Shown: positions 34,325-42,774 of the stretch, in pieces
Layout of the letters: every line of letters begins with the position of its first letter
Position numbering within the stretch: the first letter of the stretch is position 1
NCBI RefSeq assembly: GCF_051245535.1
Contig: NZ_CP195303.1
Coordinates: 2,046,001-2,110,000, forward strand
DNA: 64,000 nt
DNA from: Micavibrio aeruginosavorus_D
GTDB lineage: Bacteria > Pseudomonadota > Alphaproteobacteria > Micavibrionales > Micavibrionaceae
Direction: 5' to 3'
Position numbers and translations under genes: made by a program
Notes under the pieces: generated by a model
Databases searched by the model: none
What the model saw: only the letters and a program-made list of their open reading frames with translations
What the model was told of the DNA's origin: nothing

Positions 34325-34633
34325 ATGAAAGTTGAGTTGGAGATTGAGTGCACACCGGAAGAAGCGCGTGCGTTTTTTGGCCTGCCCAACATTGCGCCGA
34401 TGCAGGACCGCATGATGAAGGAAATGGAAGACCGTATCCTTGAAAACATCCGCAATCTGGACCCGGAAACGCTGGTCAATACGTGGATGCCAATGACGAT
34501 CAATAGCTGGAACGAAATGCAGAAAATGTTCTGGTCCCAGATGGGCCAGTCGATGCCGAATATGCCCGGCATGCCGGGATTTGGCACCCCGCCGGATGAC
34601 GCGAAAGCGAAAAAACCCGCAAAAGACAAGTAA
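34325..34633 (+). CDS. DUF6489-like small protein
   Basis: A 102-aa soluble protein beginning MKVELEIECTPEEARAFFGLP, a pattern I associate with DUF6489 of alphaproteobacteria. A Met/Pro/Gly-rich stretch precedes a Lys-rich end. AAAGGATAAG lies before the ATG, while the upstream frame to 34178 runs through the previous gene. It is 9 nt before mnmE and probably shares its transcript. Function unknown. Confidence 0.75.
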   Translation: MKVELEIECTPEEARAFFGLPNIAPMQDRMMKEMEDRILENIRNLDPETLVNTWMPMTINSWNEMQKMFWSQMGQSMPNMPGMPGFGTPPDDAKAKKPAKDK

Positions 34634-34642
34634 TCGCAGACC

Positions 34643-36001
34643 ATGACTGACCCCGCGCTGACACAGACAATCTTCGCCCTTGCCACGCCCCCGGGGCGCG
34701 GTGGGGTGGCGGTTGTACGGGTGTCGGGGCCGTTGGCGCATCAATCGGCACAGGCGATTGCGGGGGAAAAACCACTGACCCCGCGAATGACGACGCTGCG
34801 TTTGCTGCGCGATCCGGCCAGCGGCGCGGTTATTGACCATGCCATGGTGATTGGCTTCACCGGCCCGGCCAGCTTTACCGGCGAAGACGTGGTGGAATAC
34901 CACCTGCATGGCGGTCCGGCGGTGGTGCGGGCGATGCTGGAGGCACTGAAAACACAAGGCGGCCACCGCATGGCCGAGCCGGGGGAGTTTACCCGCCGCG
35001 CTTTTGAAAACGGCAAGATGGATTTAACCGCCGCCGAAGCCATTGCCGATTTGATCCATGCCGAAACGCAATTGCAGGCCCAGCAGGCCTTGCGCCAGAT
35101 GGATGGGGCGCTGTCTAGCCTGTATGAAGGCTGGCGCGACCAATTAAAACGGGCCTTGGCGCATCTGGAGGCCGATCTGGATTTCCCGGATGAGGATTTG
35201 CCCGATGGCGTGGCGGAGCAGGTAACGCCCGTCCTGCTTGATCTGATCGAGGATGTGCAGGAGCATTTGAACGACAACCGCCGCGGCGAACGCTTGCGCG
35301 ATGGCATTCATATCGCCGTGATTGGCGCGCCCAATGCGGGCAAATCATCGCTGGTCAATGCGCTGGCCAAGCGCGATGTGGCGATTGTGTCCGATCAGGC
35401 GGGCACCACCCGCGATGTGATTGAGGTGCATCTGGATCTGAACGGTTATCCGGTTATTCTGGCCGACACGGCAGGCCTGCGTCCTGATCAAATTGGGACC
35501 GAAGGGGCCGATGCGATTGAAGGCGAGGGCATTCGCCGCGCGCTGGCCCGCGCCGAAAGTGCCGATATCCGCATGCTGGTGTTTGATGCCACGGACGACA
35601 CAATGGATGCCCATACGCTGAATTTAGTCGATGAAACCTGCATTATTGTTGCCAATAAGGCGGATGCGAATGGGGCACGCCCGGTGGATGTGACAGGCTA
35701 TGATACCGTTGAGGTCTCGGCCCGCACGGGGCAGGGGATGGATGGGTTGATCAATGCGATGATCGCGCGGCTGGAGCAGGTGGTGGGTCGCCGCGAGGCC
35801 CCGTCACTGACCCGCGCGCGCCACCGCGAAGCACTGGAACAATGCCACGATCATTTAACCCGCGCGCTGGTCGCGCCGCTGCCGGAATTGATGGCGGAGG
35901 ATGTGCGGCTGGCTTTGCGCGCGCTGGGCCGCATCACAGGCCGCGTTGACGTCGAGGATCTGCTCGACGTCATTTTCCGGGATTTCTGTATCGGGAAATA
36001 G
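34643..36001 (+). CDS. mnmE: tRNA modification GTPase MnmE
   Basis: The 452-aa protein has the N-terminal tetrahydrofolate-binding domain (IFALATPPGRGGVAVVRVSG, and HGGPAVVRAML), a helical domain and the inserted G domain with GAPNAGKSSLVNAL, DTAGLR and NKAD, and ends in the essential CIGK. MnmE works with MnmG to put the carboxymethylaminomethyl group on wobble U34 of certain tRNAs. The partner gene mnmG lies 2 kb downstream, separated by three accessory membrane-protein genes that interrupt the usual order. Confidence 0.95.
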   Translation: MTDPALTQTIFALATPPGRGGVAVVRVSGPLAHQSAQAIAGEKPLTPRMTTLRLLRDPASGAVIDHAMVIGFTGPASFTGEDVVEYHLHGGPAVVRAMLEALKTQGGHRMAEPGEFTRRAFENGKMDLTAAEAIADLIHAETQLQAQQALRQMDGALSSLYEGWRDQLKRALAHLEADLDFPDEDLPDGVAEQVTPVLLDLIEDVQEHLNDNRRGERLRDGIHIAVIGAPNAGKSSLVNALAKRDVAIVSDQAGTTRDVIEVHLDLNGYPVILADTAGLRPDQIGTEGADAIEGEGIRRALARAESADIRMLVFDATDDTMDAHTLNLVDETCIIVANKADANGARPVDVTGYDTVEVSARTGQGMDGLINAMIARLEQVVGRREAPSLTRARHREALEQCHDHLTRALVAPLPELMAEDVRLALRALGRITGRVDVEDLLDVIFRDFCIGK

Positions 36002-36032
36002 GCCCCGGGAAATAAGCCCCAGGGAATAAGCC

Positions 36033-36605
36033 CTAGGGCTGTGGCTGCTGCTGGAAACAATAGGCCGGGACATTCTGTTCCCGCATGAAGCGCAGAAAAT
36101 CCTGTGCCGTTTCACCCGCGCAATCCTTTGATGTCATTTCATAGACCAGCGTGTTTTGATCCAGCGTGGTTGTTGGGGCGGATTCATCGGGCCCGCTGAC
36201 CACCGCGTTGAAAATGGTATCAATGCTGGGGGTGGCTGTAATCACGGCGGCGTAAAGCGCCATCGCCGCCGCCTGGCCTGCCACATAGGAGCGGCCATGG
36301 TTTTGGGTGAATTGTTTGTTGTTTTCGCTGAACGCCTGCTGGGCGCGGCCAGCGCGGTAGGTCAGGTACCCACATGTGGCGGCGAGGCTGGCCGTTACAC
36401 CGGCGGCGGCGAAGGCAAGGATGGGCGTGACGCCGCCCAGCATCCCCAGCATCAGGGAAATCGTTCCGCCATTGATCAGGATGGGCGCAATGGCATAGCC
36501 GGAGGCAACACCAACGGCCATCAGGGCGCCACTTGTCACGCCCATGGAGAATGAAGCCAGCGGGTTGCTGTTTAAAAAATCGCGGGTTTTGCTGATCAGG
36601 GTCAT
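36033..36605 (-). CDS. membrane protein with C-terminal cysteine pair
   Basis: A 190-aa protein with about four hydrophobic segments between 17 and 130 and a polar tail holding SKDC (Cys162) and AYC (Cys183). The tail aligns with the next gene's: Y-x-M/L-x-SKDC-x-x-E-T/S-A then RF-x-x-x-Q and a second Cys exactly 21 positions on. The two are paralogues sitting head-on to mnmE and mnmG. They resemble in plan the 10293-10808 and 37438-37929 products. No family recognised. Confidence 0.65.
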   Translation of the reverse strand: MTLISKTRDFLNSNPLASFSMGVTSGALMAVGVASGYAIAPILINGGTISLMLGMLGGVTPILAFAAAGVTASLAATCGYLTYRAGRAQQAFSENNKQFTQNHGRSYVAGQAAAMALYAAVITATPSIDTIFNAVVSGPDESAPTTTLDQNTLVYEMTSKDCAGETAQDFLRFMREQNVPAYCFQQQPQP

Positions 36606-36638
36606 TGTCTTTTCTCTCTCAAAAGCGGGGGCAATAAG

Positions 36639-37274
36639 TTACGGCACAAATTTTGGCAGGCACATGAAAACAGTTTTTTGTTCCGTCAAAAAACGTTCCA
36701 TTTCTTTCGCGCTTTCACTGTCACAATCTTTGGATTCCAGCACGTAGATCAAATTGTCCGACGGCCCGGAAACATCGGTGCCATCGGTGTTTGTTTGATC
36801 AGTCTGTTGTGTGTTTTGTGGCTCTTTCATCCGCGCGGCTTCGCGTTTTTGCGCGATCTCATTGAACGCCGTTTTGATCGGGGCCGGGATCATGTGGGGG
36901 GTGGCATGGGCCAATCCGAAGGCAAGGGCGATCGGGGCAGCCACGGCCCCGACCATCTTGGTGACGCCGTAACCCGGCAGGGCGTTCCATGCCGCCTCTC
37001 CGCGTTTGCAGGCATATTGGCCAAGCGTGAGAGATCCGCACATGGTTGCCGCTGTGGCCCCGAAAGCAACCAAAGTGCCCACGACAGAGTCCACGATGAC
37101 GGCAGCCGCAATCGTAACCCAGACACCAATCGCCGCCCCGACAAACGCGAAGGTGCAAAGGGTCGCGCCCACAGTCAGCAGCAGCCCGGCCTTGGCCCCT
37201 TTGATCAGGGCTTGACCATCTTGTGTGTGGCCTTGTGTGACGGGCGGGGTGTTCGGGGTATTGTGTTGGGGCAT
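36639..37274 (-). CDS. membrane protein with C-terminal cysteine pair, paralogue
   Basis: I start at the ATG at 37274 (MPQHNTPNT); the frame extends to 37472 without better signals. The 211-aa product has hydrophobic segments in about 28-128, rich in Ala, Val and Gly, and a polar tail with ESKDC (Cys184) and FMC (Cys205). Tail spacing is identical to that of the 36033-36605 product. It lies 33 nt upstream of that gene on the same strand, so the pair is a tandem duplication. Function unknown. Confidence 0.63.
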   Translation of the reverse strand: MPQHNTPNTPPVTQGHTQDGQALIKGAKAGLLLTVGATLCTFAFVGAAIGVWVTIAAAVIVDSVVGTLVAFGATAATMCGSLTLGQYACKRGEAAWNALPGYGVTKMVGAVAAPIALAFGLAHATPHMIPAPIKTAFNEIAQKREAARMKEPQNTQQTDQTNTDGTDVSGPSDNLIYVLESKDCDSESAKEMERFLTEQKTVFMCLPKFVP

Positions 37275-37437
37275 GGGGCCTGTCCAAAAAATTAAAAATT
37301 GCAGTGGTTCATTGCAGGGGCGGTTATAGGCCGCAGCCCTAACCCTGTCCAGAAAAATATTCCCATAATTCTTGACGTTCAGGTCGTGCGGGGCGTATAA
37401 GCGGGGGAGATTGAATTGGACCGAAAGGGGCCGACCC

Positions 37438-37929
37438 ATGATTTTCACATTGCACCGCCTGTTCACCCGCAAGGGGTTTGAGGGGTATAGCGCGTTCCAT
37501 CATTACAGTGACGTGGCGATCAGCGCCGTGGCCGCGACCACGCTGGCGATCAAGGCGTTGAGTGAAGGGGACCCGGTATCGGCCAAGGATGCGTTCGAGA
37601 CGGCGGCTTATCTGGGGTCTGCCGTTGGGGCGGCGGCGTCATGGCGCACGGCGCTGTTGAGTGAACCGAGCAAGAGCCGGGCTGGTCTTTTTACCGCCAA
37701 GTTTTTTGCCGGGACTGCTTTGGCTGTGGCGCTGTCATCGGGCCTCAGCACCGTTGCCGCCGATGCCCATGAGGTGCAGGCCATGCGCATGGCGGCCCAA
37801 TGGCACCAGATGGCGGCGAAGCAGCCCTCGGCATTGGCCGATTGTGGCGCGCGGGTCAGTGGGCCGAGCCGCGTCTATCTGGTTCTGAAATGCGAGAAGA
37901 TACCTTTCCCGCAAACCATCGCGCTGTAA
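37438..37929 (+). CDS. membrane protein with C-terminal cysteine pair
   Basis: Taking the ATG at 37438 gives 163 aa: a basic start, hydrophobic Ala-rich segments at about 26-42, 58-72 and 87-106, and a tail with LADCGARV and VLKCEK, 15 residues between the cysteines. The plan matches the three other short membrane proteins in this window but the tail is more divergent. It lies on the plus strand 57 nt upstream of mnmG and could be on the same transcript. Confidence 0.6.
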   Translation: MIFTLHRLFTRKGFEGYSAFHHYSDVAISAVAATTLAIKALSEGDPVSAKDAFETAAYLGSAVGAAASWRTALLSEPSKSRAGLFTAKFFAGTALAVALSSGLSTVAADAHEVQAMRMAAQWHQMAAKQPSALADCGARVSGPSRVYLVLKCEKIPFPQTIAL

Positions 37930-37958
37930 GCGTTTTCGCATCAGCAAAAACTGGAATT

Positions 37959-37967
37959 TTATCCACA
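37959..37967 (+). promoter_or_regulatory. perfect DnaA box upstream of mnmG
   Basis: TTATCCACA, the strict consensus, 20 bp before the mnmG start. A single box; may be regulatory or chance. Confidence 0.45.
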
Positions 37968-37986
37968 GGCGGGATATAAGCGCCCG

Positions 37987-39903
37987 ATGGACACCAAGAT
38001 CATGAAAACGGAATTCGATGTCATTGTTGTGGGTGGCGGGCATGCGGGCTGTGAAGCTGCTGCGGCGGCTGCGCGCATGGGCGCTGACACGGCGTTGGTC
38101 ACGCACCGCGCCGACACGATCGGGGTGATGTCGTGCAACCCGGCTATCGGCGGTCTGGGCAAGGGCCATCTGGTGCGTGAGATTGACGCGCTGGACGGGG
38201 TCATGGGTCGCGTGATCGACCAATCGGGGATCCAGTTCCGGGTTCTGAACGCGTCTAAGGGCCCCGCCGTGCGCGGCCCCCGGGCGCAGGCCGACCGTAA
38301 GCTCTACCGCGAAGCGATGCAGGCCTTGCTGGCCGACTATCCCAATCTGACGATTATTGAAGGCGGGGCGGATGATTTGATCCTTGACCCTGTATCTGGC
38401 GCGGTTGCGGGCTTGAAAACCCTTTCTGGCCAAGAGCTTAAGGCGAAATCCGTGGTGCTGACCACGGGCACGTTCCTGCGCGGGTTGATCCACCGGGGCG
38501 AAGAGCGCATTCCGGCGGGCCGCGTGGGCGAAGCCCCGGCGGTTGGTCTGGCCCAGACATTGGAGAAGCTCGGCTTCCCGCTCGGCCGTTTGAAAACCGG
38601 AACCCCGGCCCGTCTGGATGGATCGACCATCAACTGGTCCATTCTGGAACCCCAGCATGGCGACACCCCGCCGGTGCCGTTCTCATTCATGACGGATGAA
38701 ATCCGGGTGCCACAGGTGCCGTGCTACATCACCCATACGACACAGGCGACGCACGATATCATCCGTGCGAACCTGCACCGCGCCCCGATGTATTCAGGCG
38801 CGATCAAGGGCACGGGCCCGCGTTACTGCCCGTCGATCGAGGACAAGGTCGTCCGCTTCGCCGACAAGGAACGCCACCAGATCTTTCTGGAGCCGGAAGG
38901 GCTGGACGACAACACCATCTATCCGAACGGCATTTCCAACGCCCTGCCGATTGAAGTGCAGGACCAGCTTCTGCGCACCATCCCGGGGTTGGAAAATGTT
39001 GTGGTCAAGGAATGGGCCTACGCCATTGAGTATGATTATTGCGACCCGCGCGATCTGGGCCCGACGTTGGAATCCAAGCGCCTGAGCGGCTTGTTCCTGG
39101 CCGGGCAGATCAACGGCACGACGGGCTATGAAGAGGCTGGGGCCCAAGGGTTGATGGCCGGGGTGAATGCCGCCCTGAAAGCCGAAGGGCGGGGCCGGAC
39201 CTTTATCCTCGACCGGGCTGAGGCCTATATCGGGGTTTTGATTGATGATCTGATCAGCCGCGGCGCGCCCGAGCCGTACCGCATGTTTACCAGCCGGGCG
39301 GAATACCGCCTGACCCTGCGCGCCGACAACGCGGACCAGCGCCTGACCGATCGCGGTCTGGGGATTGGCTGCGTGTCTGTTTCACGTGAAACACATTGGG
39401 CGGCGAAGAAGGCGGCTTTGGAATTGGGCCGGGCGCTGGCCCAAGAACTGCGGGCCTCCCCGAATGTTCTGGCTGAGAAGGGCTTGCGCGTGAATATGGA
39501 CGGGCAGGTGCGTTCGGCCTATGACCTGCTGCGCTACCCGGATATTGACTGGGTGACATTGTGTGGGGTCTGGCCGGAGCTGTCTGTTATCAGCCCGGCT
39601 GTGGCCGAGCAGATCGGGATTGATGCCCTCTATGCCGGGTATATGGACCGGCAGGAAACCGACATTGCCGCCTTCCGCAAGGATGAGGCGTTGGTTCTGC
39701 CTGTGGATCTGGATTACACGGGCATTGGCTCGCTCTCCACCGAAATCCGGCTGAAGCTGCAACAGGCGCGGCCTGTCACGTTGGGGGCTGCGGCCCGCAT
39801 CCCGGGTGTGACCCCGGCGGCGGTTGTGGCTTTGCTCCGCTTCGTCAAGCGTGGTGGGAAACGCTCTGACTCTCAAGACCAAGAAGACCGCGATGTCGCT
39901 TAA
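37987..39903 (+). CDS. mnmG: tRNA modification enzyme MnmG (GidA)
   Basis: A 638-aa FAD protein: the dinucleotide fold VIVVGGGHAGCEAA near residue 10, CNPAIGGLGKGHLVREIDAL near 52, GTFLRG, NGISNALPIEVQ and AGQINGTTGYEEAGAQG. It forms a complex with MnmE for U34 modification. Its final codons overlap rsmG by 11 nt, as usual for gidA-gidB. A perfect parS site is embedded in the coding sequence at 39378-39393. Confidence 0.96.
   Translation: MDTKIMKTEFDVIVVGGGHAGCEAAAAAARMGADTALVTHRADTIGVMSCNPAIGGLGKGHLVREIDALDGVMGRVIDQSGIQFRVLNASKGPAVRGPRAQADRKLYREAMQALLADYPNLTIIEGGADDLILDPVSGAVAGLKTLSGQELKAKSVVLTTGTFLRGLIHRGEERIPAGRVGEAPAVGLAQTLEKLGFPLGRLKTGTPARLDGSTINWSILEPQHGDTPPVPFSFMTDEIRVPQVPCYITHTTQATHDIIRANLHRAPMYSGAIKGTGPRYCPSIEDKVVRFADKERHQIFLEPEGLDDNTIYPNGISNALPIEVQDQLLRTIPGLENVVVKEWAYAIEYDYCDPRDLGPTLESKRLSGLFLAGQINGTTGYEEAGAQGLMAGVNAALKAEGRGRTFILDRAEAYIGVLIDDLISRGAPEPYRMFTSRAEYRLTLRADNADQRLTDRGLGIGCVSVSRETHWAAKKAALELGRALAQELRASPNVLAEKGLRVNMDGQVRSAYDLLRYPDIDWVTLCGVWPELSVISPAVAEQIGIDALYAGYMDRQETDIAAFRKDEALVLPVDLDYTGIGSLSTEIRLKLQQARPVTLGAAARIPGVTPAAVVALLRFVKRGGKRSDSQDQEDRDVA
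39378..39393. promoter_or_regulatory. parS site 1, in mnmG
   Basis: TGTTTCACGTGAAACA, the perfect palindromic ParB-binding consensus, within the mnmG coding sequence. It encodes part of VSVSRETHW in frame. Confidence 0.92.
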
Positions 39904-40510
39904 TCCCCTGATCATCCCCCCTGTTTCACGTGAAACAGAGGATAAGCTGTCCCGGTACCGCGCTCTGCTGGAAAAGTGGCAGGCGGCGATCAATCTGGTC
40001 AGCCCGTCCACGCTGCGCGAGGCGGAGACCCGGCACTTCAAGGATTCTCTGCAGGTTCTGCCCTTGGTCCCGGCCACGGCCCGGACATTGTATGATCTGG
40101 GCAGCGGGGCGGGGTTTCCGGGCTTGGTTCTGGCCATCGCCCGTCCGGAGCTGGCTGTGACGCTGGTGGAATCGGACCAGAAGAAATGTTCCTTCCTCTC
40201 TACCGTTTCACGTGAAACAAAAGCCGGGGCGGTTGTCGCCAATGAGCGGATTGAGGTGGCCACCACCAGCCGCCCAGCCCCGGACGTGATTACGGCCCGC
40301 GCTCTGGCGGCTTTACCCGCTTTGCTGGATCTCGTGGCCCCGTGGGTGGCCGCCAACCCGGCCATCACCCTGATCTTCCCCAAAGGCGCTCGCGCCGAGG
40401 AAGAAGTGGCTGAGGCCCGCAAAAACTGGGCCTTTGACCTCGTCGAACACCAAAGCGCCACCGACCCGGCGGCCCGTATTTTGGTACTGACCGCGATCCA
40501 GCGGCTTTAA
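39893..40510 (+). CDS. rsmG: 16S rRNA (guanine-N7) methyltransferase RsmG (GidB)
   Basis: I start at the ATG at 39893 (MSLNPLIIPP), overlapping mnmG by 11 nt; the frame continues upstream inside mnmG. The 205-aa product shows INLVSPSTL, YDLGSGAGFPGLVLAIARP as the AdoMet-binding loop and SDQKKCSFL, all RsmG traits. RsmG methylates G527 of 16S rRNA. Two parS sites lie at its start and middle (39922 and 40204). Confidence 0.95.
   Translation: MSLNPLIIPPVSRETEDKLSRYRALLEKWQAAINLVSPSTLREAETRHFKDSLQVLPLVPATARTLYDLGSGAGFPGLVLAIARPELAVTLVESDQKKCSFLSTVSRETKAGAVVANERIEVATTSRPAPDVITARALAALPALLDLVAPWVAANPAITLIFPKGARAEEEVAEARKNWAFDLVEHQSATDPAARILVLTAIQRL
39922..39937. promoter_or_regulatory. parS site 2, at the rsmG start
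   Basis: Second perfect TGTTTCACGTGAAACA, 544 bp after the first, in the first codons of rsmG. Confidence 0.92.
40204..40219. promoter_or_regulatory. parS site 3, in rsmG
   Basis: CGTTTCACGTGAAACA, one end base differing from the consensus; the inner 14-mer is intact. 494 bp before the parA start. Confidence 0.85.
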
Positions 40511-40512
40511 GC

Positions 40513-40606
40513 TGTCATCCCGGCCCCCCGCCTTCGCGGAGGATAAACTCCAGCCGGGATCTTCATCCTTGCTGGTGGAAGACTCCGGCCTTCGCCGGAG
40601 TGACGA
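40513..40606. repeat. GTCATCCCGG-type intergenic repeat
   Basis: A dispersed repeat beginning TGTCATCCCGG, with inner palindromes such as CTCCGGCCTTCGCCGGAG, ending GTGACGAC. Related short elements are at 46429 and 63138. Confidence 0.6.
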
Positions 40607-40712
40607 CAATTTGAAAGATTTCTTGCCAAAAAGTTTGACGATCATCGACTCGTTCGTGCATGATCGGCGCGCTTAAGAATATCAATTGAACCCCCGCTTG
40701 AGGAGCGTATCA

Positions 40713-41585
40713 ATGACCGAACAGGTTGTGCCAACCCCGAAAATTCCCCGTATCATGGCGGTTGCCAACCAAAAGGGCGGCGTGGGTAAGACCACGACGG
40801 CGGTCAATCTGGCCACTGCCATGTGCGCGGTGGGCAAGACGGTCCTGCTGGTCGATCTGGATTCGCAGGGCAATGCCTCCACGGGTCTGGGCATCAAGCG
40901 CGTGGATATCCGCCATTCCAGCTATGATGTGTTGTTCGGTGAGGTCGCGGTCGAAGATGCGATCATGCAGACCAAGGTGCCGAACCTGTCCATCGTTCCA
41001 TCCTCGATCCATTTGTCCGGGGCGGAAATTGAACTGGTGGATGTTGAACGCCGCGAATATTGCCTGCGCGACGCGCTGCGCCAGAACTTGCCGTTCGACT
41101 ATATTATTATCGACTGTGCCCCGTCGCTCAGCCTGCTGACCCTGAATGCACTGGTTGCAACCGACACGGTGGTGGTGCCGTTGCAATGTGAATTCTACGC
41201 GCTGGAGGGTCTGAGCCATCTGGTTAAAACCATCGAACGCGTCCGCAAGGCCTTTAACCCGACGCTGGATATTCATGGCGTTGTCCTGACCATGTATGAC
41301 CGCCGCAACAACCTGTCCAGCATGGTTGAAAATGACGTGCGTGAATTTTTCGGGGACAAGGTGTACCGGACGGTTATTCCACGCAACGTCCGTGTGTCCG
41401 AAGCGCCGTCTTTTGGTCTTCCGGCGATTGTCTATGATATGAAAAGTCCGGGCGCAACCGCCTATATTCATCTGGCCAGCGAAGTGCTGAAACGCGAACG
41501 TACATTGTTGCGCGAAGCGGCCGCCAATGAACAGCAACTTATTGAAAATAAATCGCAAAACACAGAAGTGAAAGGGGCTGCATGA
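40713..41585 (+). CDS. parA: chromosome-partitioning ATPase ParA
   Basis: A start at 40713 is favoured by GAGGAG at 40700-40705; an upstream in-frame ATG at 40686 adds nine residues. The 290-aa product has the deviant Walker A NQKGGVGKTTT near residue 21, LLVDLDSQGNAS, and DYIIIDCAPSLSLLTLNAL. ParA dimers on the nucleoid pull ParB-parS complexes poleward. It overlaps parB by 4 nt and stands 0.5-1.3 kb right of three parS sites. Confidence 0.96.
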   Translation: MTEQVVPTPKIPRIMAVANQKGGVGKTTTAVNLATAMCAVGKTVLLVDLDSQGNASTGLGIKRVDIRHSSYDVLFGEVAVEDAIMQTKVPNLSIVPSSIHLSGAEIELVDVERREYCLRDALRQNLPFDYIIIDCAPSLSLLTLNALVATDTVVVPLQCEFYALEGLSHLVKTIERVRKAFNPTLDIHGVVLTMYDRRNNLSSMVENDVREFFGDKVYRTVIPRNVRVSEAPSFGLPAIVYDMKSPGATAYIHLASEVLKRERTLLREAAANEQQLIENKSQNTEVKGAA

Positions 41586-42523
41586 TGAGTACAGCACGTC
41601 GTGGTCTGGGCCGGGGTCTCTCCGCTCTGTTTGATGATGAAGAATTGGTTGGCCCGTCTGGTGCGTCTGCATCGGCTGCGCCGTCTGCCGCTCCGGCGGC
41701 TGCGGCATCGGGTGCGTCCACTGGGCGCGTGACTTTGTCCGTGACGCAATTGATCCCCGGTCCGACCCAGCCGCGTCATGTTTTTGATGATGCCACGCTG
41801 AAAGAGCTGGCCGAGTCCATTTCCGCCCATGGCGTGTTGCAACCGTTGTTGGTGCGTCCGTCGAAAGTGAAAGCCGGGTCCTACGAAATCATCTGTGGTG
41901 AACGCCGCTGGCGCGCCTCCCAAAAGGCGGGCCTGCATGATGTGCCGGTGATCATCCGCGATCTGGATGATACGCAGGCGATGGAAATTGCCCTGATCGA
42001 AAACATCCAGCGTGAATCGTTGAGCGTTCTGGATGAGGCCGAAGCCTATATCCGCCTGATGAACGAATTTGGTCACACGCAGGAAAAGTTGGCCGGTGTT
42101 GTCGGCAAAAGCCGCAGCCACATCGCCAATACGATCCGTCTGATGGGCCTGCCGGAAAATGTCCGCAAGCTGATCGCGAAGGATGCGCTGACCGCTGGTC
42201 ATGCACGGGCGTTGATCACGGCGGCCGATCCGGAAGCCCTCGCCCGCGTGGTGGTGGAGAAGGGTCTGTCGGTCCGTGAAACCGAACGTCTGGCCGCATC
42301 CGCCGAAGGCAAAGCCGGAAGCGCAAAAGCCAAAGCCGCGAAGCCGATGAAAGATGTCGACACCCGCGCGCTGGAACAAGACATCAGCGAACGCCTCGGC
42401 ATGAAAATGTCGATCGACCTGAAAAGCGCGACCAAGGGGTCGGTGAAGATCAAATTTGACGATCTGGACCAGTTGGATGTGATTGTGCAGAAACTGGTCG
42501 CCGCCGGTGGCCGCGTTCAATAA
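41582..42523 (+). CDS. parB: chromosome-partitioning protein ParB
   Basis: A 313-aa ParB: basic N-terminus RRGLGRGLSALFDD, an Ala-rich linker, the CTPase/ParB core with LIPGPTQPRHVFDDATLKELAESI and GERRWRASQKAG, ENIQRESLSVLDEAEAY, the HTH around GKSRSHIANTIRLMGLP, and a C-terminal dimer domain. It loads on parS and spreads. Start at 41582 or 41585 (ATGATG) overlaps parA. A terminator follows the gene. Confidence 0.96.
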   Translation: MMSTARRGLGRGLSALFDDEELVGPSGASASAAPSAAPAAAASGASTGRVTLSVTQLIPGPTQPRHVFDDATLKELAESISAHGVLQPLLVRPSKVKAGSYEIICGERRWRASQKAGLHDVPVIIRDLDDTQAMEIALIENIQRESLSVLDEAEAYIRLMNEFGHTQEKLAGVVGKSRSHIANTIRLMGLPENVRKLIAKDALTAGHARALITAADPEALARVVVEKGLSVRETERLAASAEGKAGSAKAKAAKPMKDVDTRALEQDISERLGMKMSIDLKSATKGSVKIKFDDLDQLDVIVQKLVAAGGRVQ

Positions 42524-42566
42524 CCACAAGGGTTTTTCGCGCATCGCGACCGACTAAAATTTGTGC

Positions 42567-42601
42567 AAAAAGGGTGCAGCATAAAATCTGCGCCCTTTTT
42601 T
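42567..42601 (+). terminator. intrinsic terminator of parAB
   Basis: AAAAAGGGTGCAG pairs with CTGCGCCCTTTTT (one G-T pair) around an 8-nt loop. Confidence 0.88.
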
Positions 42602-42774
42602 GTGCCCTGCGTATGGCGACGTGTCGCAGGGTTTTAGACGGTTTTTATATTATTTTCCACAGATGTTATTCTAAATAAACCCATTAAAATCAACCTTTTA
42701 TAATTTTTCCTGTGCATTGCACAAGAAAGGGAGTAGAGGATCGTCCAGTTCTGAAAAAACAGGATCCCTCTCAA

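Noticed and set aside
40513..40606. Rho-independent terminator of rsmG
   Set aside because: Several palindromes but no T-run, and the sequence belongs to a dispersed repeat.
42652..42660. DnaA box TTTTCCACA before the antiporter gene
   Set aside because: One mismatch and isolated; too common by chance.
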